39,297 nucleotides of DNA, taken from assembly GCA_903885635.1 (NCBI GenBank), contig CAISJE010000078.1:1-39297 (forward strand). Direction: 5' to 3'. How positions within the stretch are numbered: position 1 is the stretch's first letter; every line of letters starts with the position of its first letter. The stretch is from an uncultured bacterium. GTDB lineage: Bacteria; Cyanobacteriota; Vampirovibrionia; Gastranaerophilales; Gastranaerophilaceae. Below, piece after piece: positions 1 to 6,883 of the stretch. The position numbers and the translations under genes were made by a program. Under the pieces are notes generated by a model. That model was not told where the DNA came from. It did not search any database and saw nothing but the letters and a program-made list of their open reading frames with translations.

Positions 1-43
1 GACTTTATTTTTTACAAAAAATTACAATTCGGCGTCGTATTTT

Positions 44-240
44 GTCCTCCCCTTGAGGGAGGACCGAAATCTTTGATTTCGAGGAGGGGTAAAAAGCGTT
101 GATTTTATTGCATTTACCCCCCACCCTAGCCCTCACCCCTCTCACTCCCTCCTGCGGAGCTGCGCCGACAGGGTCACTCGCCTCATTCTTCGGCGGTTCC
201 CTTTGTCAAGGGGGGAGGGAACGCCCTCACCAATTTTCTT
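44..240. repeat. hairpin-rich dispersed repeat mosaic
   Basis: Gene-free sequence. Two adjacent hairpins are visible: GTCCTCCC (44-51) pairs with GGGAGGAC (57-64), and CGAAATC (65-71) pairs with GATTTCG (75-81). Positions 167-207 are a perfect 41-nt reverse complement of 23699-23739, so this is a dispersed repeat. An open frame of 68 codons at 99-305 runs through the repeat and has no protein-like features. No gene is seen in 1-563. Confidence 0.75.
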
Positions 241-384
241 TCGCAAAGTTTTTTAAAAATTATTTACCATTTAAAGTCAATATTGACAGCTATTTTAGAC
301 TATAGACTGCAAGATTCCTGCGAGTTAATCGATTAATCGATATCCTGATCCGTAGTGCTCGTGTCGCTCGCACACGGCTCAAGA

Positions 385-404
385 GAGTCTCGCCTTCGGC
401 ACCA
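385..404 (+). other. 3'-terminal fragment of a tRNA-Leu (possible attachment-site remnant)
   Basis: The 20 nt GAGTCTCGCCTTCGGCACCA read as the end of a tRNA: T-stem 3' strand CTCGC, acceptor 3' strand CTTCGGC, discriminator A, then CCA. CTTCGGC would pair with GCCGAAG, a common 5' acceptor strand of bacterial tRNA-Leu. No GCCGAAG and no matching T-arm 5' half lie upstream, so only the 3' end is present. A terminator follows directly, as expected downstream of a tRNA. Integrative elements often leave such 3' tRNA ends at their att sites. The identification rests on a short stretch. Confidence 0.5.
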
Positions 405-410
405 TATTTA

Positions 411-437
411 AAAAACAACCTTTAGGGGTTGTTTTTT
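411..437 (+). terminator. rho-independent terminator after the tRNA fragment
   Basis: AAAAACAACC (411-420) pairs with GGTTGTTTTT (427-436) around a 6-nt loop and runs into a T tract. It lies 6 nt after the CCA of the tRNA fragment and was probably that tRNA gene's terminator. Confidence 0.7.
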
Positions 438-563
438 TATGCGCAGCTTTATTAAGCGAGCCCTCGAACTGAAAGTTGTTTAAGACACTTGATAACATTG
501 ACAAACCCTGTTCGGTAAAAACGTAAGGCAAATATTTACGTCCTCACCCTTATAACTTCCCAT

Positions 564-1844
564 TCATTTATCCAAAGGTAAACTGAACCAAAAGCTGCTC
601 CCTTTTTTAATTTGAGATTTAAAAGAAATTTCTCCTTTATGAGCATCAGTAATCATTTTACATAAAGCAAGTCCGACACCCGAGCCCAATTGACGTTTAA
701 GCTGACTTCTGTTCACTTGAGAGAAAAAATCAAATATTTTATCATAATTTCTTTTACTGATACCATCTCCGGTATCCATTATTTCAAAGAAAAATTTATC
801 ATCTTTAATGTAGTTAAAAATATTTATTTTACCATTTTGCTTGTTAAATTTTATAGCGTTTGACAAAAGATTATATATAAGTTGCCTAAATCTTTTTACA
901 TCTGCTGATATTCTTATATCGCTGAGCGTATAACTCAAATCAATATTTTTTTCTTTAATCATCGCTTCAAGCGTATTTATAATTTGGATAGTTTCATTTT
1001 TGGGACTAAATATAGAGTAATTTAACTCTAAGGATTTATACTGCGACTTGGAAACATCAAGAATGTCCTCAATAAGCGTCAACAAATGCTTGGCGCTCTG
1101 CAAGATATTTTGGGTATACTTAACATTCTCCGAATTTTTATTCTTTGACCCGAGAATTTCCGTAAAACCAATAATTGCATTGAGCGGAGTTTTAAATTCA
1201 TGTGAAATTCCAGCCAAAAACTCAATTTTATGTTTATTTTGCTTTTCAGATTCTTGATATAAAGAAATATTTTCCAAAATGAGCGCAATATGTTCAGGAA
1301 ATATATTAACAAAATGGATATTTTCTTGATAAAAATTAGAATCTTCTTTTATTAACATCAAATATCCCCAAAAAATCTTTGAATATAAGATGGGTACAAT
1401 TATAAATTCTTTACCTGAAATAGATTTAAAATATTTGGATATATATTCCACATCCGCGGCTTTTTCTAAAAACTTAACGCACTCACAATTGATGCTATCA
1501 ATAAAATTCATCAATTCTTTTTTACGTGTGAGCCCCTCATAAGAAATTTTCTTGAACTCAATTGTACTATTATCTTGGTTAAAAAGGCAACAACAACAGA
1601 CTTTGGAATTTGTTAATTTTAAAAATCCATCACAAATCGTTTTACATAATTTATTTTTTTCCTTAATTGAATTAAGTTTTTTGAGCAATAAATTTATAAA
1701 GGACCAGTTTTCCTCAACTTCAAGAAATTTATTGACATATTTAAAAGTTTCAAGTCTGGCAAGTTCTAATGATTTGACAAGTTCATCTTTGGACAAGTCC
1801 TTAAAGCATTCTTCAGATATTAATTCCCGATTTTTATGTGTCAT
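564..1844 (-). CDS. cytosolic GAF-domain sensor histidine kinase
   Basis: Orphan two-component sensor kinase; no response regulator lies nearby. With the start at 1844 (426 aa) an AAAGGA site sits 6 nt upstream; a longer in-frame start at 1922 would overlap the divergent gene. The N-terminal third is helical. A GAF-like domain spans about residues 60-195. A HisKA dimerisation domain has the H-box ISHEFKTPLNAIIGF (phospho-acceptor His215). The HATPase_c domain has N-box NLLSNAIKFN (about 325-334), G1 box DTGDGIS (357-363) and G2 box GSGVGLAL (387-394). I see no transmembrane segment, so the signal is probably intracellular. Four consecutive cysteines (83-86) lie in the GAF region and could bind metal or sense redox state, which is inference. 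Confidence 0.88.
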   Translation of the reverse strand: MTHKNRELISEECFKDLSKDELVKSLELARLETFKYVNKFLEVEENWSFINLLLKKLNSIKEKNKLCKTICDGFLKLTNSKVCCCCLFNQDNSTIEFKKISYEGLTRKKELMNFIDSINCECVKFLEKAADVEYISKYFKSISGKEFIIVPILYSKIFWGYLMLIKEDSNFYQENIHFVNIFPEHIALILENISLYQESEKQNKHKIEFLAGISHEFKTPLNAIIGFTEILGSKNKNSENVKYTQNILQSAKHLLTLIEDILDVSKSQYKSLELNYSIFSPKNETIQIINTLEAMIKEKNIDLSYTLSDIRISADVKRFRQLIYNLLSNAIKFNKQNGKINIFNYIKDDKFFFEIMDTGDGISKRNYDKIFDFFSQVNRSQLKRQLGSGVGLALCKMITDAHKGEISFKSQIKKGSSFWFSLPLDK

Positions 1845-1873
1845 AAAAAATCCTTTAATTAAAGTCTCTTTAA

Positions 1874-1913
1874 AGTATACTACAAAAAAATGAATTTGTG
1901 TTAAAATAAAAAA
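1874..1913. promoter_or_regulatory. divergent promoters between histidine kinase and 107-aa gene
   Basis: On the minus strand TATACT (1874-1879) is a plausible -10 for the kinase. On the plus strand TG-T-TAAAAT (1899-1907) is an extended -10 ending 6 nt before the ATG at 1914, which predicts a leaderless message. The two promoters share a 69-nt spacer, so the two genes may be co-regulated. Confidence 0.5.
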
Positions 1914-2237
1914 ATGAAGCAATCCAGATGGTATGATAAAAATTCTGATTTACAAGATATCGTTGAATTAATTCGACGGGTCGATAGACCTATTCAAAAG
2001 AATATAGCGCAAGATATTCTACAAATTTTAATGACGGATTTTAATCTTAATTTAGATGACAAAATTAATGCCACAAGCAAAAATTACAACTGTAAATGCA
2101 ATAGATGGCATGACCAAAACATTGATTTATTTACTTCTTTTGAAATCATAAAAGGCTTTTCGCCTGAACTGCAAACATCATTGGCTCAAAAAGTCAAGAC
2201 ATCAATGTTATTAACATGCCTGTCAGAAAGCATGTAA
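1914..2237 (+). CDS. 107-aa protein with two RW(Y/H)D repeats, function unknown
   Basis: I do not recognise a named family. The protein is an internal duplication: residues 5-40 (RWYDKNSDLQDIVELI...) align with residues 64-99 (RWHDQNIDLFTSFEII...), sharing the RW-x-D-x-N-x-DL start and a helical AQ-containing second half. The two units are joined by a linker containing a CKC pair. There is no signal peptide or membrane segment, so it is probably a small cytosolic helical protein. There is no Shine-Dalgarno site; an extended -10 ends 6 nt before the ATG. It is divergent from the histidine kinase and lies 13 nt upstream of the SDR gene, so it may share a transcript with the latter. Confidence 0.7.
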   Translation: MKQSRWYDKNSDLQDIVELIRRVDRPIQKNIAQDILQILMTDFNLNLDDKINATSKNYNCKCNRWHDQNIDLFTSFEIIKGFSPELQTSLAQKVKTSMLLTCLSESM

Positions 2238-2250
2238 TCTGGAGTAAATT

Positions 2251-2988
2251 ATGACGCATTCAAGCAAAAATATTCTTATAACCGGTGCTTCCAGAGGCAT
2301 AGGGGAGCAAATAGCAAAAGGACTTGCAAACGAAGGTTATAATTTGTTTTTGACTTCAAAAAATGAAGAACTTTTAAAAAAAACCTCCGATAAAATTGGG
2401 GCAAGCAAATATTGTGCTTGTGATTTATCGAATGAAGGGGATTTAGAAAAGCTTGCGAAATTTATTGAAAAAAATTCTATTGATATCCTTATCAATAACG
2501 CAGGAGAATATATTTACGGCGAAATCGAAAAAATGGATTATGGGCAAATTTCAAATATTTTCAAAACCAATTTGCTTGCCCCGACTTACCTTTGTTCAAT
2601 CGCGGTCAAAAATATGAAACAAAAAAATTGGGGCAGGATTATAAATATCGGCTCAATCAGCGGTGTTATGGGAGAGGCTTATGCGAGCCTTTATTCGAGC
2701 TCCAAATCAGGTCTTATAGGTTTAACAAAAGCGTTAGCGCTTGAACTTGCGCCATATAACATTACACTAAACACGATAAATCCGGGTTGGGTTGAAACCG
2801 AATTGGGGCTAAAATCCATCGCAGAAAGCGAGTTTTCTTTATCTGAAATCATTGAAACAATCCCGCAAAAAAGGTTTGTGGACCCAAAAGAGGTTGAAAG
2901 ACTTGTGAATTATTTGATTTCACAAGATGCAAGAGGGATTACGGGTCAGTCAATCAACCTATGCGCAGGTTTGAGTGTGGGGATTTAA
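2251..2988 (+). CDS. short-chain dehydrogenase/reductase, FabG-like
   Basis: NAD(P)-dependent Rossmann-fold oxidoreductase of the classical SDR family, 245 aa as usual. Visible are the cofactor motif TGASRGIG (11-18), NNAG (82-85) and the catalytic triad Ser135, Tyr148, Lys152 (YSSSK). The INPGWVETEL segment and the C-terminal GITGQSINLCAG stretch resemble 3-oxoacyl-ACP reductases. The substrate cannot be fixed from sequence: fatty-acid synthesis (FabG) is possible, but no fab gene is near. GGAG lies 8 nt upstream of the ATG. The 3' end overlaps the convergent TOPRIM gene by 4 bp. Confidence 0.88.
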   Translation: MTHSSKNILITGASRGIGEQIAKGLANEGYNLFLTSKNEELLKKTSDKIGASKYCACDLSNEGDLEKLAKFIEKNSIDILINNAGEYIYGEIEKMDYGQISNIFKTNLLAPTYLCSIAVKNMKQKNWGRIINIGSISGVMGEAYASLYSSSKSGLIGLTKALALELAPYNITLNTINPGWVETELGLKSIAESEFSLSEIIETIPQKRFVDPKEVERLVNYLISQDARGITGQSINLCAGLSVGI

Positions 2989-3977
2989 TTCAACGCAAAA
3001 ATAACCGCCCTGATTTCTTCCGATAAATCCTGCGGTCTTAATACATTTTTAGACACAAGCGAAGCGAATTCAGCCTTTTTAAACTCCATGCCTCGTGCTT
3101 TAAAAATTTCGCCCAAAACCTTAGTCATAGGCATATTTTTTCTTAAATCTTCCAATAACACAGAAGAATAATTTCTGAAATGTCTGTTTAATGTCCTTTT
3201 TAATAAATTCAACGGTAAAATATCTTCAAATTCTCCGCCCTCAAGCACATACACTTTATCTTGCGGACGTAATTTAGGAACGATTTCTTGAAAATTCTCT
3301 TTCGCATCGTTATCTAATAAAACAAATATCGGCAATTTAAGTGTATCGGCAAATTGATAAAAAAGCTTAACCACCTGATTTTTTCCGCCTGCAGAAATTA
3401 CGTTTATACCCGCTTCATCAAAATTAAGCCCGCTTATCCGTGCAAATTTCGGGAGCAAAATCTCCTCGGTAATCCCCTCAACTATAACTATTTTTTCAAT
3501 CGGGAATTTTAGCCCGCAAGCCTTCCTGTTTTTAGCCTGTTCCTCACTATAAGACAAGGATTTTAGCCATTTAAGGTTTAGCGGCAAGTTTTTATCATCA
3601 ATTAATTCTATCGCTGACTTGTAATCAATTTTATTTTCAAGTAATTTTTGAACGTTTGCATCTATTTTAAAAACAGATTTTTCATATTTTAAAAGCTTAG
3701 AATTTATTCTAAAATCTTTCGACAGCTCAATATTTAAAGACTTCAACGATAAATTAAAAATATCCTCTACCAATTGTACTAAAATTTCGTAACTCATTAA
3801 ATCAAGTTGAATTTTTTTGAATTTAGGGTGAACAAGATTTGAGGTTACAATCTCCTTAAATACCCTTAAATATTTATCCTCAGTGTATTTAAAGCGGGTC
3901 AGTCTATCCAACGATATGATTATTTGTGATTTTGTGAGCGGTTTTATTTTAAAATTTTCTTCCAATCCCATATCCAT
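2985..3977 (-). CDS. stand-alone OLD-family TOPRIM protein (putative nuclease)
   Basis: The C-terminal half carries an OLD-type TOPRIM domain: EGITEEILLP (167-176, metal-binding Glu167), SAGGKN (195-200), LLDNDA (220-225, Asp222 and Asp224) and EGGEFED (246-252). OLD nucleases normally have an N-terminal ABC-type ATPase. Here the first 150 residues show no Walker motif and are helical and lysine-rich. It is therefore either a TOPRIM-only relative or a diverged product that lost its ATPase. Metal-dependent DNA cleavage is inferred from the family. The start is uncertain between Met1 (3977) and Met3 (3971). It is convergent with the SDR gene; its upstream neighbour, the cysteine peptidase gene, is divergent. 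Confidence 0.72.
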   Translation of the reverse strand: MDMGLEENFKIKPLTKSQIIISLDRLTRFKYTEDKYLRVFKEIVTSNLVHPKFKKIQLDLMSYEILVQLVEDIFNLSLKSLNIELSKDFRINSKLLKYEKSVFKIDANVQKLLENKIDYKSAIELIDDKNLPLNLKWLKSLSYSEEQAKNRKACGLKFPIEKIVIVEGITEEILLPKFARISGLNFDEAGINVISAGGKNQVVKLFYQFADTLKLPIFVLLDNDAKENFQEIVPKLRPQDKVYVLEGGEFEDILPLNLLKRTLNRHFRNYSSVLLEDLRKNMPMTKVLGEIFKARGMEFKKAEFASLVSKNVLRPQDLSEEIRAVIFALN

Positions 3978-4079
3978 CCAAAAAAGTTTTGTAACCTTTC
4001 TTATAAAATGTACCTCAAAGTAGCAATTTTTAAAATGTTTTGTTTTTTAATATAATATAACATAAAGTGTGGGAAAAAA

Positions 4080-5501
4080 GTGTATTCATTAAACATTTCT
4101 CAAAACAGAATTTATAATGTTGCGACGCAGAACATTCAAAAGGCTGATAATGAAACTCCTTCTGCGCAAACTTCGCCTATGCAAAGTCCAACGATTTCCT
4201 CGCCTTCTTTCAGAGGAGAGCAGCCCGCACCTGCATTAGCATTAAGAACCGAGCTTGCGGGAAAAGAAGAAAAAAATAAATATTTCGAGCTTATTTCTAA
4301 TCTGGATGGCAAGGATAAAAAAACTGTTGAAAAACTGTTGAAAAACGGTATTTTGTTAAATACAAATTCTAACGATAAATCAAGTACTTTAGATAATTTA
4401 CATAAAATAATAACAAATCCCCGAGCTGACGGATTAGACCCCAAAGTCGTTTTAAAAGAAACAATTACAACTATCGCAAACCCTTTTGTAATAACTCAAC
4501 AATTTGGAGATATTCCCCAAAGATATGTAAAGGAAGTTCTTAAAGTCGCTCATAAAAACGCAAATTCTTCATCAAATTTACTTAAACAAGCCCAAGCAAA
4601 CTCGTTAAAAGATGGGATTAATGAACAAACCATTGATGTTCAACATTCGGGCGATTGTGTTGCGGCGAGTATTGAATTTAATTTAGCCAAGAAAATGCCT
4701 GCCGAATTCGCCAGATTTGCCCAAGAATTGAGCTCCCCAAAAATTTCTGTAGAAAAAACTATTCAGTTAAAAAACCTTGCAAATAATACTCTTGATGCGG
4801 TTTGGTTGCTGAATGCGTTTGAAGTACCTTATCAAATGAATAATTTTAATTCGGCTAAATTAACCTTGGCACCTGATAAAAACGCTATTATAAGAGCCCA
4901 AATCCAAAATTCGAATAAGGACACACTGGAACGTTCTTTAGTTGACGTATTAATGCAGTCAACGTTTATGAATGTAGGTTCTCAACAAACATATAACTCG
5001 CTTACCGACGATAGGCAAGGGAAATTTAACGACAGTAATAAAGGTTTAATCGAGTTTGAAAAAACATTTACAGAATCAGTCGTGGAAGATAAAAATAAAA
5101 TTTCAGTCACTTACCAAATTATAGACGAAAATGCTAGATTAACAGGATATGAAACGGATTTCAATACAATCAAAAAACACCTTCTCGATTCGCTTGCCAT
5201 GGGCGAAAATGTTATTATAGGCTACACGCAGGTTGATAATAACAATGAAATTTTGAACGGTCACGAAATTACCATTATCGGAGCAAGACAGGAGAAAAAC
5301 GGTAAATTAACATTCATTTGCAACGATACGGATGACGATAACCCGAACCCGATAGAATATTCCGAGGATTATATCATCCCAAAAATCCACCATGCCGGCT
5401 TACCTCAAGCGGTGGTAGAAAAAGATGTTCAATTTGTAGACAATTGGGTTGACGGAGTTAACGCATATAAAAAAGCTAAAAGTGAAATACGGAAAAGTTG
5501 A
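4080..5501 (+). CDS. C39/papain-like cysteine peptidase, unusual N-terminus
   Basis: 473 aa. A papain-type active site can be read: QHSGDCVAAS with Cys193 preceded by a Gln (oxyanion-hole position), NGHEITIIG with His395, and CNDTDDDNP with Asn415/Asp416. This order and spacing fit the C39-like peptidase fold, but I cannot assign a named subfamily or substrate. Residues 1-55 are low-complexity, rich in Ser, Pro and Gln, and contain SPSFRGE (41-47). There is no hydrophobic signal peptide. The gene starts with GTG; TATAAT (4051-4056) lies upstream and only a weak GGGA site precedes the start. It appears monocistronic. Confidence 0.65.
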   Translation: MYSLNISQNRIYNVATQNIQKADNETPSAQTSPMQSPTISSPSFRGEQPAPALALRTELAGKEEKNKYFELISNLDGKDKKTVEKLLKNGILLNTNSNDKSSTLDNLHKIITNPRADGLDPKVVLKETITTIANPFVITQQFGDIPQRYVKEVLKVAHKNANSSSNLLKQAQANSLKDGINEQTIDVQHSGDCVAASIEFNLAKKMPAEFARFAQELSSPKISVEKTIQLKNLANNTLDAVWLLNAFEVPYQMNNFNSAKLTLAPDKNAIIRAQIQNSNKDTLERSLVDVLMQSTFMNVGSQQTYNSLTDDRQGKFNDSNKGLIEFEKTFTESVVEDKNKISVTYQIIDENARLTGYETDFNTIKKHLLDSLAMGENVIIGYTQVDNNNEILNGHEITIIGARQEKNGKLTFICNDTDDDNPNPIEYSEDYIIPKIHHAGLPQAVVEKDVQFVDNWVDGVNAYKKAKSEIRKS

Positions 5502-5572
5502 AAAGTAGGTTGATACCGAATTGCAAACCCGACAACATAAAGCTAACAAATTAAAAGCTAATCCTCAAACCA

Positions 5573-5812
5573 TTAATAATTTTTGGCAATTTTTGAACCT
5601 GTAAAAAGAAAATATCCTGTCGTAAATAACACAGACCCAAGAACAATATAAACACTTGTCCAAAGCGCATTTTTTCGTTGCCGTTCGTACTCTTTGTTAT
5701 AACTACTTTGATATGGAATTTGAGTACTATGCCTAAACTGTATTCGTTGAGCTTTTCTTCTCGGATCTTTTGTAGCAACACCCGAGCTAAGACCACTAAC
5801 CTGTGTAATCAT
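5573..5812 (-). CDS. small single-pass membrane protein, 79 aa
   Basis: Unknown family. Residues 1-50 are polar and basic (KDPRRKAQRIQ), followed by a single hydrophobic segment at about 52-72 (WTSVYIVLGSVLFTTGYFLF) and a short basic tail, suggesting an N-in anchor. AGGTGA lies 4 nt before the ATG and a good promoter lies 49 nt upstream, which favours this frame over an overlapping one on the same strand at 5551-5796. Confidence 0.7.
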   Translation of the reverse strand: MITQVSGLSSGVATKDPRRKAQRIQFRHSTQIPYQSSYNKEYERQRKNALWTSVYIVLGSVLFTTGYFLFTGSKIAKNY

Positions 5813-5867
5813 AACTTCACCTAAAATAAACTATATATAAACAGAGAACACTTTTTTTACTTCCCGC

Positions 5868-5896
5868 ATTATAACAGATAATCGATAAAAATACAA
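5868..5896 (-). promoter_or_regulatory. sigma-70-type promoter for the 79-aa membrane protein
   Basis: Read on the minus strand, TTGTAT (5896-5891) is separated by 17 nt from TATAAT (5873-5868). The predicted start site is near 5861, giving a leader of about 49 nt with a Shine-Dalgarno site. Confidence 0.65.
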
Positions 5897-5965
5897 GAGG
5901 GCAGAATAATGTTAGGTCAAATGTATTAAAATCAACAAATAATGAAAAATATCTGACGGTCATTG

Positions 5966-6778
5966 TTAAATTATCAATTTATATACTTCATTTTTATTTA
6001 CATTATAAAGTGTTGCAAGAATTGTTGAAATTTCTTTGGTGCTGAATTTTTTCTGTCTTAATTGATTTATTTTTGCCAAAATTTCTATTTCAGAAAATTC
6101 TACATCCTCTTGTTTATAAACCATGACAACGATTTCACCTTTTAAAACATTATTTTTATAATATTCTATAATGTTTTGAACTTTATCCACAACAATTTCT
6201 TCAAACATTTTGGTTAATTCTCTTCCAACTGCAACCTTTGCGTCCAAATTGAATTTTTTAACATATTCCAATGTTTTTAGTAACCTGTTGGGCGATTCGT
6301 AAAAAATAGTGTTAGTGTGAGCAAATTTCTGTAAAATCGCCAAAATTTGTCCTTCCGATTTTGGTAAAAACCCGACAAATGCAAATTCTTCACCGCCTTT
6401 TGGCACCTGCGAAAGAAAGGTCGTGACGGCAGATGCCCCCGCAAGCGCGGTTATTTTTATATCATTTTTTCTCAACTCCTCGATTAAAACCGCCCCAGGG
6501 TCACAGATTAAAGGAGTTCCTGCATCTGACACAAGCGCAACGGTTTTACCCTCATTTAACAGGCTTAAAAACAACTTTATACGCTCTTTTTCGTTAAATT
6601 TATGATAAGAAATTGATTTTGTTTTAATTTCATAGTGATTAAGCAATTTTTGGGTAACTCTGGAATCCTCACAAGCTATAACATCAACGGATTTTAACAC
6701 TTCAATCGCCCGTAGCGTAATATCTTTCAAATTTCCGATAGGTGTCGGAACAATATAAAACTGTGCATTATTTTTCAT
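5966..6778 (-). CDS. rsmI: 16S rRNA (cytidine-1402-2'-O)-methyltransferase RsmI
   Basis: Methylates the ribose of C1402 in the decoding centre of 16S rRNA using S-adenosylmethionine. The family hallmarks are clear: VPTPIGNLKDITLRA near the N-terminus, ACEDSR, YHKFNEKER, LVSDAGTPLICDPG and GASAVTTFLSQVPKGGEEFAFVGFLPK. The length (270 aa) is normal. It lies downstream of the rpo operon but is separated from it by a strong terminator and has its own promoter (TTGCCA-17-TACTAT). The -10 ends exactly 6 nt before the ATG, and I see no Shine-Dalgarno site, so the mRNA is probably leaderless. Confidence 0.95.
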   Translation of the reverse strand: MKNNAQFYIVPTPIGNLKDITLRAIEVLKSVDVIACEDSRVTQKLLNHYEIKTKSISYHKFNEKERIKLFLSLLNEGKTVALVSDAGTPLICDPGAVLIEELRKNDIKITALAGASAVTTFLSQVPKGGEEFAFVGFLPKSEGQILAILQKFAHTNTIFYESPNRLLKTLEYVKKFNLDAKVAVGRELTKMFEEIVVDKVQNIIEYYKNNVLKGEIVVMVYKQEDVEFSEIEILAKINQLRQKKFSTKEISTILATLYNVNKNEVYKLII

Positions 6779-6784
6779 AAATTC

Positions 6785-6813
6785 ATAGTAACAAAAATTA
6801 ATTCAAGTGGCAA
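6785..6813 (-). promoter_or_regulatory. rsmI promoter, leaderless geometry
   Basis: On the minus strand TTGCCA (6813-6808), a 17-nt spacer and TACTAT (6790-6785) are followed by only GAATTT before the ATG. The predicted +1 is the A of the start codon. Confidence 0.65.
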
Positions 6814-6821
6814 GGGCAACA

Positions 6822-6864
6822 AAGAATTAAGACCGATTTGCTCCGCAAATCGGTCTTAATTCTT
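6822..6864 (-). terminator. terminator of the rpoB-rpoC1-rpoC2 operon
   Basis: A perfect 20-bp stem (6822-6841 with 6845-6864) and a 3-nt loop begin 19 nt after the rpoC2 stop codon. The T tract is short, but the stem is the strongest hairpin at a gene end in this window. It separates rpoC2 from rsmI. Confidence 0.8.
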
Positions 6865-6883
6865 TATATTGTATATTTTAATA

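Noticed and set aside
99-305. 68-codon open frame near the left edge
   Set aside because: It lies in a dispersed repeat whose perfect 41-nt inverse copy occurs at 23699-23739; the translation is low-complexity and has no ribosome-binding site.
318-404. Complete tRNA-Leu gene
   Set aside because: Only the 3' 20 nt fit; the 5' acceptor strand, anticodon arm and T-arm 5' half are absent.
1845-1922. Longer N-terminus for the histidine kinase
   Set aside because: It would overlap the divergent gene and its promoter; AAAGGA precedes the start at 1844.
5551-5796. 81-codon frame overlapping the small membrane protein gene
   Set aside because: The other frame (5573-5812) has a ribosome-binding site, a promoter and a sensible membrane helix.
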